Below, in pieces: positions 20,696 to 28,826 of a stretch of DNA of 64,000 nucleotides. Position 1 is the stretch's first letter. Each line of letters begins with the position of its first letter. This DNA is from Achromobacter mucicolens (GTDB lineage Bacteria > Pseudomonadota > Gammaproteobacteria > Burkholderiales > Burkholderiaceae_B). Under the pieces are notes generated by a model, which did not search any database, was not told the DNA's origin, and was given only the letters and a program-made list of their open reading frames with translations. The DNA lies in contig NZ_CADIJP010000002.1 in NCBI RefSeq assembly GCF_902859725.1, forward strand, positions 310,001 through 374,000, written 5' to 3'. A program made the translations under genes and the position numbers.

Positions 20696-22957
20696 TTGAA
20701 GCCCCAAGATTCGTATTCGCTGAATACGCTCGCCACGTCGCTGGCTGCTGCGATTGCCGCCCCCGCATTGTTCGTCAGTCCCTATGCCGCAGCGCAGTCC
20801 GCGGACAGCGGCGTGACGCAGTTGTCGCCCGTCCGGGTGGAGGGTGAAAGTTCGTCGTACCAGACGTCGACCGCGCAGTCTCCCAAGATGACGGCGCCGT
20901 TGCTGGACACGCCGCGCACGGTGCAGGTTGTGCCGCAGCAGGTGATCCAGGATCAGGCGGCATCCACGCTGCAGGACGTGCTGCGCAACTCGCCAGGGAT
21001 CACCTTCGGCGCGGGTGAGGGTGGCCGTCCGGGCGGCGACCTTCCCATCATTCGCGGCCAGAATTCGGCCGGCAGCATCTTCCTGGACGGCATCCGCGAC
21101 AGCAGCACGCAGGTGCGCGATACCTTCAATCTGGAGCAGGTCGAGATCATCAAGGGACCGGATTCGGTGTACTCCGGCCGCGGCGGCGCGGGCGGCAGCA
21201 TCAACATGGTCAGCAAGACGCCAAAGGCTACGGACTTCACCGAAGCCACGGCGCAGATCGGCACGGACAACAACTACCGCGCGACGATCGATAGCAACTG
21301 GCGGTTGGGCGAGAAGGCGGCTTTCCGTCTGAACGTGATGGGCAACAAGGGTGACACGCCGGGCCGCGATGACGCGGTGGACTTCGAGCGCTGGGGCGTG
21401 GCGCCGTCGCTGATGCTGGGCGTGGGCACGCCGACGCGAATCACGCTGAGCTACTACCACTACCAGGACGACAGCATGCCCGATTACTCCATTCCTTATG
21501 ACCCGAAGTCGGGTCAGCCGGTGACGGAGACCATGGGCGTGAGCCGCAAGTCGTTCTATGGCCTGACCGGCCGCGATTTCATGAAGACCCGCGATGACGT
21601 TGCCACCGTGGACTTCCAGCATGACTTCTCGGACAAGCTGCAACTGCGCAACGTAACGCGCTATGGCCGCGGCACGACGGATTTCGCGGCGACCAATCCC
21701 GACGACAGCAAGGGCAACATCCCGAACGGGCTGGTGTATCGCGCGCTCAAGTCCGGCTACTACGTCACCAAGACGTTCGCCAACCAGACGGACCTGACGG
21801 GCGAATTCGAGACCGGCAGCCTGAAGCACTCGTTCGACCTGGGCTTCGAGTACAGCAACATCAAGCAGGACAAGGACAGCTACACCCAGACGATCGCGCG
21901 GGGCCCGATGAACTGCAAGGTCAGCGCCACGGACCTGTCGAACCCGGCGCTGTGCACCTCGCTGTGGGATCCGAATCCCCACGACGATTACACCGGCAAG
22001 CTGACCCGCAACAACAATCCTGCGGTCTACAACACGGACACGCTGGCCCTCTACGGCTTCGACACCATCAAGTTCAACGAGCAGTGGCAGGCCAGCCTGG
22101 GCGCACGGTGGGACAACTACCGCACCAGCGGCAGCAACATCGCGCGCGGCCGTAACGACCCGTCCAGCACCCCCGCGTTCTACAGCACGAGCCGTGAGGA
22201 CAACCTTTTCAACTACCAGGTCGGCCTGGCGTACAAACCCGTGCCCAACGGCACGATCTACGCGACCTACGGCACCTCGTCGACGCCGTCCGCCATTGCT
22301 GGCGGAGCGATCAGCGATGCGACCTCGGTGTCGACGTCTTCGCTGGAACCGGAAAAGAGCCGCACGGTGGAGCTGGGCACGAAGTGGCAGGTGTTCGATG
22401 ACAAGCTGACGCTGTCGGCCGCGGCGTTCCAGGACATCCGCAAGAACACCAGCGTGGCGGTGTCGGCGACCGAAGTGGCGCAAGTGGGCGAAGCCAAGGT
22501 GCGCGGCATCGAGCTGGGATTCTCGGGCGCCATTACGCCCAAGTGGAACGTGTTCGGCGGCTACACCTTCATGGACAGCGAAATGACCAAGGGCGCCTAC
22601 AACAGCGGCGCCGTCGGCCAGGACCTGCCCAACACGCCGCGCAACGCCTTCAGCCTGTGGACGACCTACAAGGTCCTGCCCAAGCTGACGGTCGGCGGCG
22701 GCGCTTACTACGTCGACAAGGTGTACGGCAACTCGGACGCCACGAAGAACGCCGACGGCACGCCCAAGGCGCGCTGGGTGCCGTCGTACTGGCGCTTCGA
22801 CGCGATGGCCGGCTATGAGTTCAACGAGCACTTCTCGGCGCAGTTGAACGTGCTGAACATCTTCGACGAAACGTACTACACCAAGGCCTACGCCGCGCAC
22901 TACGCGGCGCTGGGCACGGGCCGGGCGGCGCTGCTGTCCCTGCGCGTGCGGTACTGA
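20696..22957 (+). CDS. TonB-dependent siderophore receptor (753 aa, TTG start)
   Basis: After a signal peptide ending near AAAQS, the plug domain contains LDTPRTVQVVPQQVIQDQ, LQDVLRNSPGITFG, PIIRGQNSAGSIFLDGIRD and VEIIKGPDSVYSGRGGAGGSINMVSK, the standard siderophore-receptor signature set. A 22-strand barrel follows and ends in SLRVRY with a terminal aromatic. 'QLSPVRVEGE' near the mature N-terminus is the probable TonB box. No N-terminal signalling domain is present. I chose the TTG at 20696 because GGAGAAG lies 5-8 bases upstream and a signal peptide begins right after; no ATG is available nearby. The pattern is closest to catecholate-type receptors such as Fiu, but ligand specificity is uncertain. 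Confidence 0.9.
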   Translation: MKPQDSYSLNTLATSLAAAIAAPALFVSPYAAAQSADSGVTQLSPVRVEGESSSYQTSTAQSPKMTAPLLDTPRTVQVVPQQVIQDQAASTLQDVLRNSPGITFGAGEGGRPGGDLPIIRGQNSAGSIFLDGIRDSSTQVRDTFNLEQVEIIKGPDSVYSGRGGAGGSINMVSKTPKATDFTEATAQIGTDNNYRATIDSNWRLGEKAAFRLNVMGNKGDTPGRDDAVDFERWGVAPSLMLGVGTPTRITLSYYHYQDDSMPDYSIPYDPKSGQPVTETMGVSRKSFYGLTGRDFMKTRDDVATVDFQHDFSDKLQLRNVTRYGRGTTDFAATNPDDSKGNIPNGLVYRALKSGYYVTKTFANQTDLTGEFETGSLKHSFDLGFEYSNIKQDKDSYTQTIARGPMNCKVSATDLSNPALCTSLWDPNPHDDYTGKLTRNNNPAVYNTDTLALYGFDTIKFNEQWQASLGARWDNYRTSGSNIARGRNDPSSTPAFYSTSREDNLFNYQVGLAYKPVPNGTIYATYGTSSTPSAIAGGAISDATSVSTSSLEPEKSRTVELGTKWQVFDDKLTLSAAAFQDIRKNTSVAVSATEVAQVGEAKVRGIELGFSGAITPKWNVFGGYTFMDSEMTKGAYNSGAVGQDLPNTPRNAFSLWTTYKVLPKLTVGGGAYYVDKVYGNSDATKNADGTPKARWVPSYWRFDAMAGYEFNEHFSAQLNVLNIFDETYYTKAYAAHYAALGTGRAALLSLRVRY

Positions 22958-22997
22958 TGGCGGGGCGCCGCGTCAGCGGCGCGCAGCTTGCATGAAA

Positions 22998-23025
22998 AAA
23001 GCCACCTCGTTGCTGAGGTGGCTTT
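22998..23025. terminator. Bidirectional intrinsic terminator between the receptor gene and serB
   Basis: AAAGCCACCTC (22998-23008), a 6-nt loop and GAGGTGGCTTT (23015-23025). A-rich and T-rich ends on both sides allow function in both directions for the convergent receptor and serB genes. Confidence 0.8.
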
Positions 23026-23060
23026 AGCTTTTGGGAGGTGGCTGGCGTCCGTTGCGGCGC

Positions 23061-23073
23061 GGTGTCAGGCACC
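23061..23073. repeat. Near-palindromic GGTGTC-A-GGCACC element
   Basis: A 13-bp imperfect palindrome in the convergent gap before the serB stop. It differs by one base from the perfect version seen twice at 45281-45347, which suggests a small dispersed intergenic repeat. Confidence 0.45.
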
Positions 23074-23085
23074 GTTGAGGCAGGA

Positions 23086-23943
23086 TCAGCTCTCGAACCA
23101 GTTCAGCACGCCGTCCAATCCGGAGACGTTCAGCGCGTAGCGCGTCTGCTGACGCACCAGCGGCTTGGCGTGGTAGGCCACCGGAAAGCCGGCGTTGGCC
23201 AGCATCTTCAGGTCGTTGGCGCCGTCGCCCATTGCGATGATCTGATCCGTCGAGGCACCGTGCGTGCGCGCGAAGTCGCGCAGGTGGGCGGCCTTGGCGT
23301 CGGCGTCCAGGATGTCGCCCAGCACGCGTCCGGTGAGCACGCCGTCTTCGATTTCCAGCGTGTTGGCGTGAGCGCTGTCCAGGTTCAGGCGGGCGCGCAG
23401 GCGTTCCGTGAAGAAGGTGAAACCGCCCGACACCAGCAGCACCTTGATGCCGGCGGCCTGGGCCGTGGAGATCAGGCGTTCGGCGCCCGGGTTCAGGCGC
23501 AGCTTTTCCTCGTAGACCTGGTCCAGCGCGCCAGCCGGCGCGCCTTTCAGCAGCGCGACCCGCCGGCGCAGGCTTTCGGCGAAATCCTTGATCTCGCCGC
23601 GCATGGCGGCCTCGGTGATCTCCGACACCTTGTCTTTCACGCCGACCACGCCCGCGATGTCGTCGATGCATTCGATGTTGATCAGGGTCGAGTCCATGTC
23701 CATGGCCAGGACCTTGCAGTGGGCAAGCTTCAGTCCGGCAGGCACAAAGGCGGCGTCCACGCCGCGCGCCTCGGCGAAGGCGCATACCACCGCGCGCGTC
23801 TCGTCGTCGTGCTGCACGTCGAGCAGGCGCGCCGCGGTGTTGCTGATGCGCGCCACGCCCTGGGCCTGGGCCAGCGCGGCAAGCTGCTCCGCATGTTCGA
23901 TGGCGAGGCCGGGGGATTGAACGACGAGATTGTGGGTAGTCAT
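23086..23943 (-). CDS. serB: Phosphoserine phosphatase (285 aa)
   Basis: HAD-superfamily enzyme of serine synthesis. The nucleophile motif is D82-M-D84-S-T (AMDMDSTLINIECID). Motif II is LLVSGGFTFF, and motif III/IV is IAMGDGANDLKML. The N-terminal ~75 residues form the short ACT-like/regulatory region seen in proteobacterial SerB. It dephosphorylates L-3-phosphoserine to serine in the cytosol. It lies 24 nt downstream of mfd on the same strand and is probably co-transcribed with it. Confidence 0.95.
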   Translation of the reverse strand: MTTHNLVVQSPGLAIEHAEQLAALAQAQGVARISNTAARLLDVQHDDETRAVVCAFAEARGVDAAFVPAGLKLAHCKVLAMDMDSTLINIECIDDIAGVVGVKDKVSEITEAAMRGEIKDFAESLRRRVALLKGAPAGALDQVYEEKLRLNPGAERLISTAQAAGIKVLLVSGGFTFFTERLRARLNLDSAHANTLEIEDGVLTGRVLGDILDADAKAAHLRDFARTHGASTDQIIAMGDGANDLKMLANAGFPVAYHAKPLVRQQTRYALNVSGLDGVLNWFES

Positions 23944-23967
23944 GGCGGATGGGAAGGAGAGTCGGGT

Positions 23968-26900
23968 TTACTTGAGCGCGCGCAGGACGGCGCGCACGGC
24001 GTCGGCCCTGGCGGGAATGAGGGGGGCCTTGATCTCGGCGCGCAATTTGTCCTGTCCGGCCAGCTTGATGTGACGCTGCCGCTGGACGAGGTCGATGATG
24101 CGGGCCGGATCGACCGAGGTCTTGGGGCCGAACTGGATCAGGGCCTGCGCTTCGCTGGCGTCGATCTTGACGATGCCCAGCGGCTGGGCCGCAAGGCGCA
24201 GGCGGTGCGTGGCCAGCAGGGTTTGGGCCGCTTCCGGCAGCTTGCCGAATCGGTCGATCAGTTCTTCCTGGATATGGATCAGGTCGTCTTCGTCGGCGGC
24301 GTGCGCCAGCCGTTTGTAGATGGCCAGGCGCGCATGCACGTCGGCGCAATAGTCGGACGGCAGCAGTGCCGGGGCGTGCAGGTTGACCTCGCACGCCAGG
24401 TTGAAGGGCGCGTCCAGGTCGGGTTCTTCGCCGGCGCGCAGCGCGCGCACGGCCTCGTTGAGCATCTCGTTGTACATCGAGAAGCCCACTTCCTGGATGT
24501 TGCCCGACTGCGAGTCGCCCAGCACTTCACCGGTACCCCGGATTTCGAGGTCGTGCATCGCCAGGTAAAAGCCCGAGCCGAGCTCTTCCATGGCCTGGAT
24601 CGCTTCCAGCCGTTTCTTGGCGTTGCTTGTGATCGCGTCTTCGCCCGGCGTCAGCAGGTAGGCGTAGGCCTGATGGTGCGAGCGCCCGACGCGTCCGCGC
24701 AACTGGTGCAGCTGCGCCAGGCCGAAGCGGTCGGCGCGATGGATCACGATGGTGTTCGCGCTGGGTACGTCGATGCCGGTTTCGATGATGGTGGTGCACA
24801 GCAGCACGTTGTAGCGCTGCTGGTAGAAGCCCTTCATCACCTGTTCGAGTTCGCGCTCGGGCATCTGGCCGTGCGCGACGGCGATCCGGGCCTCGGGCAC
24901 CAGTTCTTCCAGGCGCGCCCGGCGGTTGTGGATGGTCTCGACCTCGTTGTGCAGGAAGTAGCACTGGCCGCCGCGCTTGAGTTCGCGCAGCAGGGCCTCG
25001 CGCAGCGTGCTGCCGTCTTCGCGCCGCACGAAGGTCTTGATGGCCAGGCGCTTCTGCGGCGCCGTGGCAATGACGGAGAAGTCGCGGATGCCTTCCAGCG
25101 ACATGCCGAGCGTGCGGGGAATGGGCGTGGCGGTGAGCGTCAGGACGTCGACCTCGGCCCGCAGCGACTTGAGCGCTTCCTTTTGGCGCACGCCGAAACG
25201 GTGTTCCTCGTCGATGATGACCAGACCCAGCCGCTTGAACTTCACATCTTTCGACAGAATCTTGTGCGTGCCGATGACGATGTCGACCCGGCCGTCGTTG
25301 ATGCCTTCGATGGCGGCCGAGACTTCCCTGGCCGAGCGAAAGCGCGACAGTTCCACCACGCGTACGGGCCAGTCGGCGAACCGGTCCGTGAAGGTCTGGG
25401 CGTGCTGCTCGGCGAGCAGGGTGGTGGGGCACAAGAGCGCCACCTGCTTGCCATTCGCGACGGCCAGGAAGGCGGCGCGCAGCGCGACTTCCGTCTTGCC
25501 GAAACCCACATCGCCGCAGACCAGGCGGTCCATCGGGCGGCCCGAGGTCATGTCGCTGATGACGGCCTGGATCGCGGCGGCCTGGTCGGCCGTTTCTTCG
25601 AAGCCGAAGCCCTCGGCGAAGGCCTCGTAGTCGTTCAGCGGCAGGTTGAACGCAAAGCCTTCGCGCGCGGCGCGCTGCGCATACAGCGCCAGCAGTTCCG
25701 CGGCGGTGTCGCGCACCTGCTTGGCTGCCTTGCGGCGGGCCTTGTCCCATTGCCCCGAGCCCAGCTGGTGCAGCGGCGCGGCTTCCGGATCCGCGCCGCT
25801 GTAGCGGGCGATCACGTGCAGCTGCGACACCGGCACGTACAGCGTGCTGCCGTTGGCGTATTCAAGATGAAGAAACTCCATCTCGCCTTCGCCCATGTCC
25901 ATGTTGACCAGGCCGTGGTAGCGCCCGATGCCGTGCTGGGCGTGGACGACGGGATCGCCCTCGCGCAGCTCGGACAGGTCGCGCACCATGGCTTCGACGT
26001 TGCTGGCGCGCTCCTGGTCGCGCTTGCCGCGGCGTCCCGGCGTTGCCAATCCGGGGTAGAGGTCGTTTTCGGTCAGGAAGGCGAGGTTTGCGTCCGGCAG
26101 CTGGAAGCCCACGCCCAGTGGCGAGGCGACGATGCCGAAATGCGCGTCCGACGCCAGGAAGGCTTCGATGGTCTCGGGCTGCGCGTCAGGCGTGACGCCG
26201 AACTCGTGCAGCATCTGCACCAGGGTTTCGCGGCGCCCTGCGGAATCGGCGCACAGCAGCACGCGGGTCTGGCCCGCCTGCACCAACGTGCGCAACTTGG
26301 CGATCGGATCCTCGGCGCGGCGCGCCACGCTGACATCGGGCGCGGCCCGGAAGTCGGGGTGCGCCTGGCCGGCAGTCAGCGACAGGCGGCGAAAGGCCTT
26401 CAGCCGGCCATACAGCGATTCGTTATCCAGGAACAGGGCCGAGGGCGGCAACACGGGACGTTCGCGATCGCTCTTCAAGAAGCTGTAGCGGCTGGCCGTG
26501 TCCTGGTTGAAACGCTGGATCGCGTCGTCGATGTCGCCGACCGTGACCATGACCGTGCCTTCGGTCACGTAGTCGAACAGCGTGGCGGTCTCTTCGAAGA
26601 ACAGCGGCAGGTAGTACTCGACGCCGGCAAAGGGGATGCCGTTGCCGATGTCCTTGTAGGGCAGGGCGCGCGAGGGATCGCCTTCGAAAATTTCCCGAAA
26701 GCGCGCGCGGAACCGGTTGCGCGCGTCCTCGTCCATCGGGAATTCTCGGCCTGGCAGCAGTTGGACCTCGCGCACGGGGTACAGGCTGCGCTGGGTGTCC
26801 ACGTCGAAACTGCGGATGGTCTCGATTTCGTCGTCGAACAGGTCCAGGCGGTACGGCACCACCGAGCCCATCGGGAACAGGTCGATCAGGCCGCCGCGCA

Positions 26901-27450
26901 GGCAGAATTCGCCGGGCGCGGTCACCTGGGTGACGTGGTTGTAATTGGCCAGCGTCAGCTGCGCGCGCAGCGCCGCTTCGTTCAGCCGGTCTTTCTGCTT
27001 GAACGAGAAGGTGTAGGCGGCCAGGAACGAGGGCGGCGCCAGCCGGTACAGCGCCGTGGTGATGGGTACGGTCAGCACGTCCACCGTCTTCATCATCAGC
27101 GAATGCAGCGTGTGCAGGCGCTCCGAAATCAGGTCCTGGTGCGGCGAGAACGCGTCGTAGGGCAGCGTTTCCCAGTCGGGCAACTGCCGCACGCGCAGAC
27201 CGGGCGCGAACAGCTGGATTTCCTCGGCCAGGCGCTGCGCTTCCAGGGGCTCGGCCGTCAGGATGACCAGCGGACCGCCGGCCTGGCGGGCCAGATCCGC
27301 CAGCAGCCAGGCGTCGCCGGAACCCGGCGGCCTGGGCTGCGCGTAGCGCGTGCCGGGCTTTAACGCGGACAGGGTGGGAACCGTGGCGGGGACGGGGGGG
27401 GCGGCCGTGGCGGAGGAGGAAGGGGCGGGCATCAGGCTGGAAGCGGACAT
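23968..27450 (-). CDS. mfd: Transcription-repair coupling factor Mfd (1160 aa)
   Basis: Domain order matches Mfd: UvrB-like N-terminal module, RNA polymerase-interacting CarD-like domain (GDPVVHAQHGIGRYHGL, 'FLHLEYANGSTLYVPVSQLH' region), then a RecG-type helicase with Walker A VCGDVGFGKTE (~residue 643), IIDEEHRFGVRQKE (~745) and TATPIPRTL, and a C-terminal TRCF domain. It displaces stalled RNA polymerase and recruits UvrA. I chose the ATG at 27450; the frame runs further into the divergent ispD, but that part is not conserved. An ATG seven codons in is an alternative. The N-terminus has an odd ~30-residue Pro/Ala/Ser-rich lead. Confidence 0.95.
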   Translation of the reverse strand: MSASSLMPAPSSSATAAPPVPATVPTLSALKPGTRYAQPRPPGSGDAWLLADLARQAGGPLVILTAEPLEAQRLAEEIQLFAPGLRVRQLPDWETLPYDAFSPHQDLISERLHTLHSLMMKTVDVLTVPITTALYRLAPPSFLAAYTFSFKQKDRLNEAALRAQLTLANYNHVTQVTAPGEFCLRGGLIDLFPMGSVVPYRLDLFDDEIETIRSFDVDTQRSLYPVREVQLLPGREFPMDEDARNRFRARFREIFEGDPSRALPYKDIGNGIPFAGVEYYLPLFFEETATLFDYVTEGTVMVTVGDIDDAIQRFNQDTASRYSFLKSDRERPVLPPSALFLDNESLYGRLKAFRRLSLTAGQAHPDFRAAPDVSVARRAEDPIAKLRTLVQAGQTRVLLCADSAGRRETLVQMLHEFGVTPDAQPETIEAFLASDAHFGIVASPLGVGFQLPDANLAFLTENDLYPGLATPGRRGKRDQERASNVEAMVRDLSELREGDPVVHAQHGIGRYHGLVNMDMGEGEMEFLHLEYANGSTLYVPVSQLHVIARYSGADPEAAPLHQLGSGQWDKARRKAAKQVRDTAAELLALYAQRAAREGFAFNLPLNDYEAFAEGFGFEETADQAAAIQAVISDMTSGRPMDRLVCGDVGFGKTEVALRAAFLAVANGKQVALLCPTTLLAEQHAQTFTDRFADWPVRVVELSRFRSAREVSAAIEGINDGRVDIVIGTHKILSKDVKFKRLGLVIIDEEHRFGVRQKEALKSLRAEVDVLTLTATPIPRTLGMSLEGIRDFSVIATAPQKRLAIKTFVRREDGSTLREALLRELKRGGQCYFLHNEVETIHNRRARLEELVPEARIAVAHGQMPERELEQVMKGFYQQRYNVLLCTTIIETGIDVPSANTIVIHRADRFGLAQLHQLRGRVGRSHHQAYAYLLTPGEDAITSNAKKRLEAIQAMEELGSGFYLAMHDLEIRGTGEVLGDSQSGNIQEVGFSMYNEMLNEAVRALRAGEEPDLDAPFNLACEVNLHAPALLPSDYCADVHARLAIYKRLAHAADEDDLIHIQEELIDRFGKLPEAAQTLLATHRLRLAAQPLGIVKIDASEAQALIQFGPKTSVDPARIIDLVQRQRHIKLAGQDKLRAEIKAPLIPARADAVRAVLRALK

Positions 27451-27460
27451 CAAGCGAACG

Positions 27461-27466
27461 ATTATA
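27461..27466 (-). promoter_or_regulatory. Consensus -10 box of mfd in the 29-bp mfd/ispD gap
   Basis: On the minus strand the hexamer reads TATAAT and lies ten bases before the mfd ATG, predicting a transcript with a leader of only a few bases. On the plus strand the same patch gives TATAAAAT 9 bp before the ispD ATG. Promoters for both genes must extend into the opposite coding regions. Confidence 0.5.
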
Positions 27467-27479
27467 AAATCTCCGCACC

Positions 27480-28163
27480 ATGTCTGACTCAATCATCGCA
27501 ATCGTGCCCGCCTCCGGTGTCGGCGCCCGCGCCAGCCGGCCCGGGCACGAGGCCGTTCCGAAGCAATACCGTCCATTGGCCGGACAGCCCATGCTGCGTC
27601 ATGCGGTCAGCGCGCTGCTGGCCGACGCGCGCGTGTCCGGGGTGCGGGTGGCGGTCAGCCCGGGCGACGGCTGGGTCGATGCCGCGCTTGCTGGCCTGCC
27701 GCGCACCGTCTGGCGTGCCTGCGGCGGCGCGACGCGCGCCGATACGGTCGCCGGCGCGCTTGCCGACAGCGAGGTCGCCGACGACACCTGGGTGCTGGTG
27801 CACGACGCGGCCCGCCCCGGCTTGCCTGCCCAGGCGCTGGCGCGGCTGATCGATGCCTGCCTGGCCGATCCGGTGGGCGGTTTGCTGGCCCTGCCGGTGG
27901 CCGATACGGTCAAGGGCGGGCACCAGCGGGTCGAGCGCACACTGGACCGCAACGGCCTGTGGCTGGCGCAAACCCCGCAGATGTTCCGGGCGGGCGTACT
28001 GCGCGATGCGCTGACCGCGGCCTCCGTGAATGGCGTCATCGTCACCGACGAGGCCTCGGCCATCGAGGCCGCCGGCTACGCGCCGTTGCTGGTCACGGGG
28101 TCGATGCGCAACTTCAAGGTGACATGGCCGGACGATTTTGAACTGATGGAAAAATGGCTATGA
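27480..28163 (+). CDS. ispD: 2-C-methyl-D-erythritol 4-phosphate cytidylyltransferase (227 aa)
   Basis: Third-step enzyme of the MEP isoprenoid pathway, joining MEP and CTP to form CDP-ME. It has the nucleotidyltransferase N-terminal loop ([10 protein letters not shown], then [17 protein letters not shown]), the metal-binding [12 protein letters not shown] and the C-terminal [19 protein letters not shown] typical of IspD. The glycine-rich loop is slightly longer than in E. coli. Its stop overlaps the ispF ATG. Confidence 0.94.
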   Translation: MSDSIIAIVPASGVGARASRPGHEAVPKQYRPLAGQPMLRHAVSALLADARVSGVRVAVSPGDGWVDAALAGLPRTVWRACGGATRADTVAGALADSEVADDTWVLVHDAARPGLPAQALARLIDACLADPVGGLLALPVADTVKGGHQRVERTLDRNGLWLAQTPQMFRAGVLRDALTAASVNGVIVTDEASAIEAAGYAPLLVTGSMRNFKVTWPDDFELMEKWL

Positions 28164-28651
28164 GCATTCCTTTTCGCGTCGGGCAGGGCTTTGACGTGCA
28201 CGCGCTGGTCGAAGGCCGGCCGCTGATCATCGGCGGGGTCACGATTCCCCATACGCATGGCCTTCTGGGGCATTCCGATGCGGACGTGCTGCTGCACGCG
28301 ATCACCGATGCGCTGCTGGGCGCGGCGGGGCTGGGCGACATCGGCCGGCACTTTCCCGACACCGATCCGGCCTTCAAGGGCGCCGACAGCCGCGTCCTGC
28401 TGCGCGAAGCCATGGCGCGCGTGCGCCGGGCGGGCTGGGCGCCGGTCAATATCGACGCCACGCTGCATGCGCAGGCGCCCAAGATCGGCCCGCACGCGCC
28501 GGCCATGGTGAAGAACATTGCCGCCGATACGGGGCTGGCAGAGACCGAGGTCAACATCAAGGCCAAGACCAACGAAGGCCTGGGCTACCTGGGCCGCAAG
28601 GAAGGCATCGCGGCGACAGTGGTCGCGCTGCTGGCGCGCGTGGATTCCTGA
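28160..28651 (+). CDS. ispF: 2-C-methyl-D-erythritol 2,4-cyclodiphosphate synthase (163 aa)
   Basis: Zinc-dependent trimeric enzyme of the MEP pathway. The metal ligands D12, H14 (GFDVHAL) and H46 ([15 protein letters not shown]) are in place, together with [15 protein letters not shown] and [20 protein letters not shown] chose the ATG at 28160, which forms ATGA with the ispD stop and has GGA nine bases upstream. An ATG at 28154 would add two residues but leave too little room for the ribosome-binding site. Confidence 0.94.
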   Translation: MSIPFRVGQGFDVHALVEGRPLIIGGVTIPHTHGLLGHSDADVLLHAITDALLGAAGLGDIGRHFPDTDPAFKGADSRVLLREAMARVRRAGWAPVNIDATLHAQAPKIGPHAPAMVKNIAADTGLAETEVNIKAKTNEGLGYLGRKEGIAATVVALLARVDS

Positions 28652-28698
28652 CGCGCCACCCGTTCCGTGGCGCGAACGCCACGCCTGCCCCCAAATCG

Positions 28699-28732
28699 AA
28701 AGCCGTCCGTGCCGCCAGCCCGGGCGGCTTTT
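28699..28732 (+). terminator. Probable terminator after ispF
   Basis: AAAGCCG (28699-28705) pairs with CGGCTTT (28725-28731), enclosing a competing GCCGCC/GGCGGC stem (28711-28716 with 28723-28728) and ending in TTTT. A further GC-rich hairpin without a T-run (CGCGCCAC 28652-28659 with GTGGCGCG 28667-28674) lies just after the ispF stop. The rest of the gap to 28826 shows nothing distinctive. Confidence 0.6.
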
Positions 28733-28826
28733 ACGTTGGAATACATCTTTAACAAATGAATAAGCGGACCGGTTTGATCTGACATACGCTGCGCGACTTG
28801 AAATCTGACTAATCAGGGACATTCAG

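Noticed and set aside
23038-27363. A 1441-codon open frame on the plus strand opposite mfd and serB
   Set aside because: It is a by-product of high GC content and codon bias of mfd; the translation is low-complexity and has no recognisable domain, whereas the minus-strand genes carry complete motifs.
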